Positions 5,918 through 9,678 of a stretch of 9,678 nt of DNA are shown here, one piece after another. The stretch lies in NCBI GenBank assembly GCA_003454665.1, contig DMKB01000195.1, positions 1 through 9,678 of the forward strand, written 5' to 3'. A program made the position numbers and the translations under genes. The first letter of the stretch is position 1; every line of letters begins with the position of its first letter. The notes under the pieces were generated by a model. The model was not told the origin of the DNA, searched no databases, and was given only the letters and a program-made list of their open reading frames with translations. Source of the stretch: Nitrospiraceae bacterium. Lineage in GTDB: Bacteria; Nitrospirota; UBA9217.

Positions 5918-6185
5918 GCCACGGATATACACGGATTGACACTGATAAAAGAAAGAAGAAACTAATTCTCTGTTTGTATTTATCCGCTTTTCCCGCGCAA
6001 ATCTGCGGCCCATTTTATTTTTTGATGTTGATTCGCAGTAAGCATTTTTTTTGATTTTATCCGTTATCAGCCGTGGCCAACATTTTCTGTCTTTGCTTTT
6101 TGAAGTTATTCGCGACGATTCGCGTCAATTCGCGGCAAAGCCTTTTTTTAGATTTTATCTGTGATCATCTGTGTGCATCCGTGGC
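5918..6185. repeat. Inverted-repeat-bounded intergenic repeat between larC and nadE
   Basis: The 300-base gap has no gene. Its ends are inverted copies: GCCACGGATATACACGGAT at 5918-5936 and the reverse complement of 6167-6185 agree at 16 of 19 positions. Inside are further copies of the same words (ATTTTATCCGTTATCAGCCGTGGCCA near 6054-6079, given here as a region only) and an ATTCGCG-type block at 6108-6140 that recurs before rsmI. T-runs are frequent, but none follows a compact GC-rich stem, so no terminator is called. Confidence 0.7.
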
Positions 6186-6207
6186 TAAAATTTCGTAAAG
6201 GTGAATC

Positions 6208-7932
6208 ATGCGCACTATCCGTATCGCACTTGTCCAGACCAACCCCCTTGTCGGCGACCTTGCCGGCAACCGGGACCGGATCATCGATGCCATCGGCCAG
6301 GCGAAAAAGCTGGACGCCGACATCGTGGCCTTCCCCGAACTCGCCGTTACGGGCTACCCGCCCGAAGACCTGCTCCTGAAGCCGCAGTTCGTCAAGGACA
6401 ACCTCCGCACCCTCAAAGAGATCGGGAAAGCCACGACGGGGATCACGGCAATCGTAGGTTTTGTCGACACGGACAAGCATATCTACAATGCCGCCGCAGT
6501 CCTGGATAGCGGAAAGCACGTCTATACCTATCACAAGATCCTCCTGCCGAACTACGGCGTCTTCGACGAATACCGTTACTTCAAACCGGGCACCCGCTAC
6601 CCAGTCCTGTTGGTCAATGACGCGGCAGTCGGCATCAGCATCTGCGAGGACATCTGGTTCGATCACGGTCCCACCGGGGTGCAGGCACGGGCCGGCGCCG
6701 AGGTGGTCATCAACATCAATGCCTCGCCGTACCACAAAGGCAGGGGAAATGAGCGCCTGCAGATGCTCACTGATCGGGCGCGGGAGAACAAGGTCAACAT
6801 AACCTACACCAACATGGTCGGCGGTCAGGACGAGCTGGTCTTCGACGGACACAGCCTGGTGATAGACAAAAAGGGAGTCCTCATCGCCGCGGGCAGTCAG
6901 TTCGAAGAAGACCTGATAGCCGTCGACATACCCGTCAGCGGCCAACCGCATATCGTGCCGCTGAAAGAGCGGGGGAAAATCCTCGGGAGCAGGCCCGGCA
7001 GTATTGATTACGTGACCCTTGCGAAAAAAGCAACTGGCAAAAAACCGCTCCTGCCCCTTCGAAAGCCGGAAAAGCCGCTCATGGTCTGCGAAGAGGTCCA
7101 CAATGCCCTCGTGCTGGGTACCAGGGACTACCTGTACAAGAACGGGTTTACAACCGCCGTGATCGGACTTTCCGGCGGCATAGATTCTTCCGTCGTGGCC
7201 GCTGTCGCTGTCGAAGCCCTGGGCAGCAAACAGGTGACGGGCGTGTTCATGCCCTCTCCCTACAGCTCGAAGGAAAGTGAAGAGGACGCCTACGCACTCG
7301 CTGAGAACCTCGGCATCACGATCCTGACGATCCCGATAGACCAGCCCTTTGACGGGTTTCTGAATGCCCTGCGCCCCGTATTCGCCGAAACCGCCACGGA
7401 CGTTACCGAAGAGAACCTCCAGGCCAGGACCAGGGGCAACATCCTCATGGCCCTCTCGAACAAGTTCGGCTGGATCGTCCTGACCACGGGGAACAAGAGC
7501 GAGATGTCCGTGGGCTATGCCACGCTCTACGGCGACATGGCCGGCGGATTCGCCGTCATCAAGGACGTGCCCAAGACCATGGTGTATGAAGTGGCGGAGT
7601 GCTGCAACCGGATCGCCGGGAGAATCGTGATCCCGAAGCGCGTCATGACCAAGGCGCCGACAGCAGAACTTCGGCCCGACCAGAAGGACACCGACGCCCT
7701 TCCGCCCTATGAGGAACTCGACCCCATTCTCAAGGCCTATGTGGAAGACGACCGGACCTTTGACGAGATCCTGGCCATGGGGTTCGACCGGAAAACTGTG
7801 GAGCGCGTTATCCGCCTCGTTGACAAGAGCGAGTACAAGCGAAGGCAGGCCCCGCCGGGGATCAAGATCACGCCCCGGGCATTGGGCAGGGACCGGCGGT
7901 TCCCGATTACGAATCGATACAAAAGTTATTAG
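6208..7932 (+). CDS. nadE: Glutamine-dependent NAD+ synthetase
   Basis: NadE makes NAD+ from NaAD, ATP and glutamine in the cytoplasm. The 574-residue protein has both expected domains. The N-terminal nitrilase-type glutaminase (about 1-270) has the Glu-Lys-Cys triad: Glu44 in FPELAVTGYPPEDLL, Lys110 in YHKILLPNYGVFDE and Cys146 in SICEDIW. The C-terminal ATP-pyrophosphatase synthetase (about 290-570) has the P-loop LSGGIDSS at 321-328, TTGNKSEMSVGYATLYGDMAGGFAVIKD at 427-453 (shown by position; key residues GNKSE and GDMAGG) and the late motif PPGIKITPRALGRDRRFPI at 549-567. The ammonia made in the first domain would be channelled to the second. AAAGGTGA at 6197-6204 is a good ribosome binding site for the ATG at 6208. 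Its position next to larB-larC is notable because LarB uses the same NaAD. Confidence 0.96.
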   Translation: MRTIRIALVQTNPLVGDLAGNRDRIIDAIGQAKKLDADIVAFPELAVTGYPPEDLLLKPQFVKDNLRTLKEIGKATTGITAIVGFVDTDKHIYNAAAVLDSGKHVYTYHKILLPNYGVFDEYRYFKPGTRYPVLLVNDAAVGISICEDIWFDHGPTGVQARAGAEVVININASPYHKGRGNERLQMLTDRARENKVNITYTNMVGGQDELVFDGHSLVIDKKGVLIAAGSQFEEDLIAVDIPVSGQPHIVPLKERGKILGSRPGSIDYVTLAKKATGKKPLLPLRKPEKPLMVCEEVHNALVLGTRDYLYKNGFTTAVIGLSGGIDSSVVAAVAVEALGSKQVTGVFMPSPYSSKESEEDAYALAENLGITILTIPIDQPFDGFLNALRPVFAETATDVTEENLQARTRGNILMALSNKFGWIVLTTGNKSEMSVGYATLYGDMAGGFAVIKDVPKTMVYEVAECCNRIAGRIVIPKRVMTKAPTAELRPDQKDTDALPPYEELDPILKAYVEDDRTFDEILAMGFDRKTVERVIRLVDKSEYKRRQAPPGIKITPRALGRDRRFPITNRYKSY

Positions 7933-8014
7933 CCGCGAATATACGCTAATTATCACGAATAACACTGATAACTATGCTTTCATTCGCGAAGCTTCGCGCT
8001 CATTCGCGGCAAAG
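7931..8014. repeat. CCGCGAAT / ATTCGCGG intergenic repeat with a 14-bp palindrome
   Basis: The gap after nadE starts AGCCGCGAAT (7931-7940), and its inverted partner ATTCGCGGCA lies at 8002-8011 (9 of 10). The segment 7982-8014 matches 6108-6140 at 28 of 33 positions. Within it CGCGAAGCTTCGCG (7985-7998) is a perfect palindrome. It ends 10 bases before the rsmI ATG and creates a false in-frame start at 7974. Confidence 0.65.
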
Positions 8015-8024
8015 AATCCAATTC

Positions 8025-8858
8025 ATGAGCATCGGAATTCTCTACATAGTCGCCACGCCCATCGGCAACCTCGAGGACATCACCCTCCGGGCGATCCGCA
8101 TCCTGAAGGAAGTGGACATGATCGCCGCCGAGGACACGCGACACTCGCGGAAACTCCTCGATCGCTACGAGATCGCTACGCCACTCACGAGCTACCACGA
8201 CCATAATAAGGAAGAAAAGGCGCCGGTCCTTATCGACCGGCTCCTCGATGGAAAGAACGTGGCCCTTGTCTCGGACGCAGGAACGCCCGGCATCTCGGAC
8301 CCGGGATATTTTCTGATCAACCTTGCTGTCAGCAAAGATATTGTTATCGTCCCCATCCCCGGCGCTACCGCGGCGATAACCGCCCTCTCCATCTCCGGCC
8401 TCCCAACTGACCGCTTCGTCTTCGAGGGATTTCTGCCGAGCAAGCAGACGGCCCGCGTCAAACGGCTGAAGGAACTGGAGAAAGAAGAACGGACCATCAT
8501 CTTCTACGAGGCGCCCCACAAGATACTGAAGACCATGGCGGCAATCATCGAGGTCCTGGGCGACAGAAACGCCGTCGTCACCCGGGAGCTGACCAAGATC
8601 CACGAGGAAGCCCTCCGGGGCGCCCTGTCCGACGTCCTGAAACAGCTTGAAGCGAAGACCACAAAGGGCGAATTCACGATCATCGTCCGCGGCCACAAGG
8701 AAGATCCCCGGGCACAGGACATCGATGCCGGAGAGTATCTCAAGAACCTGATGACCCATCGGGGGCTTTCCAAGAAAGAGGCCGTTGCTACAGCAGCAAA
8801 AGAGTTGGGCTTACCAAAGAGAGATATATATAAAGAAAGCTTAAAACTGGAGAAGTAA
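8025..8858 (+). CDS. rsmI: 16S rRNA (cytidine-2'-O-)methyltransferase RsmI
   Basis: RsmI uses S-adenosylmethionine to add the 2'-O-methyl group to C1402 in the decoding centre of 16S rRNA. The 277-residue protein is a tetrapyrrole-methylase-fold enzyme of normal length. It has the N-terminal strand and loop LYIVATPIGNLEDITLRA at 6-23, AEDTRHSRKLL at 35-45, LVSDAGTPGISDPG at 81-94, IPGATAAITALSISGLPTDR at 111-130 and FVFEGFLP at 131-138. The C-terminal helical part ends in HRGLSKKEAVATAAKELGLPKRDIY. The ATG at 8025 is chosen because MSIGILYIVATPIGN is the family's normal beginning. The ATG at 7974 would add 17 residues translated from an intergenic repeat. No convincing Shine-Dalgarno sequence precedes it. 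It has no functional link to its neighbours beyond strand. Confidence 0.95.
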   Translation: MSIGILYIVATPIGNLEDITLRAIRILKEVDMIAAEDTRHSRKLLDRYEIATPLTSYHDHNKEEKAPVLIDRLLDGKNVALVSDAGTPGISDPGYFLINLAVSKDIVIVPIPGATAAITALSISGLPTDRFVFEGFLPSKQTARVKRLKELEKEERTIIFYEAPHKILKTMAAIIEVLGDRNAVVTRELTKIHEEALRGALSDVLKQLEAKTTKGEFTIIVRGHKEDPRAQDIDAGEYLKNLMTHRGLSKKEAVATAAKELGLPKRDIYKESLKLEK

Positions 8859-8867
8859 CCCTTTTTA

Positions 8868-8885
8868 GACAGGATTAACAGGATT
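8868..8885. repeat. ACAGGATT intergenic word repeat after rsmI
   Basis: ACAGGATT occurs twice with a 9-base period (8869-8876 and 8878-8885), in the wording GACAGGATTAACAGGATT. AAATCTGCGG at 8936-8945 also occurs at 5999-6008. The rest of the gap up to the toxin-antitoxin promoter shows no gene. Confidence 0.5.
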
Positions 8886-8972
8886 GAGAATCTTTTAATT
8901 TCTCTTGTCCTCTTTATATTATGGCCCTCCCGTCTAAATCTGCGGGCATTCCCCGTTCGAACAACACCCACC

Positions 8973-9001
8973 TTGACATTCCTCCAATTTGGTTATACAA
9001 T
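8973..9001 (+). promoter_or_regulatory. Promoter of the toxin-antitoxin operon
   Basis: TTGACA at 8973-8978 and TACAAT at 8996-9001 are separated by exactly 17 bp: a perfect -35 box and a good -10 box. Transcription would start near 9008, about 19 bases before the antitoxin ATG and upstream of its GGAGG site at 9017-9021. Confidence 0.75.
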
Positions 9002-9010
9002 GTATATACA
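8994..9010. promoter_or_regulatory. Palindromic operator over the -10 box, likely autoregulatory
   Basis: TATACA-A-TGTATA (8994-9006) is a perfect inverted repeat with a one-base centre. It overlaps a second perfect palindrome, TGTATATACA (9001-9010). Together they cover the -10 box and the start of transcription of the antitoxin-toxin operon. AbrB/MazE-like antitoxins commonly repress their own promoter, so this is the natural binding site; that use is inference. Confidence 0.6.
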
Positions 9011-9026
9011 GGAATCGGAGGCGAAC

Positions 9027-9254
9027 ATGATCAAAAAACTGGTATCCCACGGCAACAGCGCGGCACTCATCATCGACAAGCCCATCCTGCAGCTCCTGAA
9101 GGTCGATATTGACACAGCCTTCGAGATCACGACGGACGGGAAGAACCTCATCATCTCGCCCGTCGAGGATGCGAAGCGGGAGAAGAAATTCAGGGCTACG
9201 CTGGAAAAAGTGAACAAGGGTCACGGTAAAACATTAAAAAAACTGGCCGGATAG
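9027..9254 (+). CDS. AbrB/MazE-like (SpoVT-AbrB fold) antitoxin
   Basis: A 75-residue protein with an N-terminal swapped-hairpin DNA-binding domain of the AbrB/MazE type: KLVSHGNSAALIIDKPILQLLKVD at 3-26 (key residues HGNSAALIIDKP), then FEITTDGKNLIISPV at 30-44. The charged C-terminal tail (48-75, rich in Lys and Glu) is the usual place for the toxin-neutralising segment. The ATG at 9027 follows GGAGG at 9017-9021 by 5 bases. The upstream in-frame ATG at 8973 would put the promoter inside the gene and is rejected. The toxin gene follows with no gap (TAGATG), implying one message and coupled translation. It should bind the palindrome at 8994-9010 and repress the operon. The pairing of this fold with a Doc toxin, in place of the classical Phd, is a variant arrangement. 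Confidence 0.88.
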   Translation: MIKKLVSHGNSAALIIDKPILQLLKVDIDTAFEITTDGKNLIISPVEDAKREKKFRATLEKVNKGHGKTLKKLAG

Positions 9255-9641
9255 ATGAAACCGATTACGTTTCTCACCCTGGTGGAAGTAATTGAAATCC
9301 ATGAAGACCAGATACAGCGATACGGTGGGGCCGACGGGCTGAGGGACATCAATCTCCTGAGTTCGGCGATTGCCATGCCCTATTCGTCTTTTTCCGGCGC
9401 GTTCCTGCACACGTCTCTCTTTGACATGGCTGCCGCCTATGCCTTTCACCTTTCCCAGAACCATCCTTTCGTCGACGGGAACAAGAGGACAGCCTTGGCA
9501 GCAGCGCTGGTCTTTCTCGAATTGAACGGAACAACCATATCTGATCAGACGGGGAAGCTCTACGATGCGATGCTATCCCTTGCTCAGGGAAAACTGACGA
9601 AAGCGGACCTTGCAAAGCTTTTACGATCTCTTCGGAAATAG
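9255..9641 (+). CDS. Doc-type (death-on-curing) toxin, Fic fold
   Basis: A 128-residue all-helical protein of the Doc branch of the Fic family. The active-site motif is HPFVDGNKRTA at 70-80, with His70, Phe72, Asp74, Asn76, Lys77 and Arg78, the HxFxDxNKR pattern of Doc rather than the HPFxxGNG pattern of AMP-transferring Fic enzymes. DGLRDINLLSSAI at 27-39 is the other conserved Doc segment. Phage P1 Doc phosphorylates elongation factor Tu and stops translation, so the same activity is likely but not shown. No residue of the motif appears lost, so the toxin should be active and needs the antitoxin encoded just before it. Its ATG directly follows the antitoxin TAG, and there is no strong ribosome binding site, so translation probably depends on the antitoxin frame. 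Nothing is recognised in the 37 bases that follow. Confidence 0.92.
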   Translation: MKPITFLTLVEVIEIHEDQIQRYGGADGLRDINLLSSAIAMPYSSFSGAFLHTSLFDMAAAYAFHLSQNHPFVDGNKRTALAAALVFLELNGTTISDQTGKLYDAMLSLAQGKLTKADLAKLLRSLRK

Positions 9642-9678
9642 CAGGCGAAAAATCAAGAAACAGAATTGTCAGCCAGGA

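Noticed and set aside
6148..7965. A 605-codon open frame on the minus strand opposite nadE
   Set aside because: It mirrors the GC-rich codon pattern of nadE and shows no recognisable domain; the plus strand encodes a complete two-domain NAD synthetase.
7974..8024. N-terminal extension of RsmI from the ATG at 7974
   Set aside because: The 17 extra residues are translated from an intergenic repeat, and the family begins at the ATG at 8025.
8973..9026. N-terminal extension of the antitoxin from the ATG at 8973
   Set aside because: It would be encoded by the promoter itself; the ATG at 9027 has a good ribosome binding site and fits the fold.

Overview
The window looks like chromosomal DNA of a GC-rich Gram-negative bacterium. 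Two proteins carry Sec-type signal peptides, one of them fused to an outer-membrane-type LPP20/FlgT-like domain and TPRs. The housekeeping genes (gpsA, nadE, rsmI) and the larB-larC pair, together with wordy intergenic repeats, recall Nitrospirota or Desulfobacterota (old deltaproteobacteria). That placement is an impression, not a demonstrated assignment.

Layout. Positions 1-164 hold no convincing ORF but are dense in short inverted repeats, including a tRNA T-arm-like hairpin read on the minus strand. This is probably the edge of a structured RNA belonging to an element that continues off the left end. A perfect 24-bp palindrome (190-213), a putative operator/promoter and an AT-rich gene for a secreted PstS-like binding protein (332-1120) follow. 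This block differs in base composition from everything to its right. After a spacer containing a possible second, degenerate copy of part of the left-end RNA (1156-1199), a perfect consensus sigma-70 promoter drives gpsA (1369-2370), apparently as a leaderless message. An LPP20/FlgT-like plus TPR exported protein follows closely (2429-3559).

The central part is larB (3845-4618), larC (4738-5907), glutamine-dependent nadE (6208-7932) and rsmI (8025-8858), all on the plus strand. LarB consumes nicotinic acid adenine dinucleotide (NaAD) to start the nickel-pincer nucleotide cofactor, LarC inserts the nickel, and NadE amidates the same NaAD to NAD. The three genes therefore surround one metabolic branch point. 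larE and larA are not in the window. RsmI, a 16S rRNA methyltransferase, is functionally unrelated.

The right end is a compact toxin-antitoxin module: an AbrB/MazE-like antitoxin (9027-9254) and a Doc-type Fic-fold toxin (9255-9641) joined as TAGATG, behind a strong promoter whose -10 region is a perfect palindrome.

A striking general feature is that nearly every gap from gpsA to the toxin module is filled with word-like repeats of several families (CAGTAGTCAG; GCTCAAAGTTCAA/TTTGGATTT; GCCACGGATATACACGGAT; CCGCGAAT/ATTCGCGG; ACAGGATTAACAGGATT). They abut or reach into gene ends and produce misleading upstream start codons.
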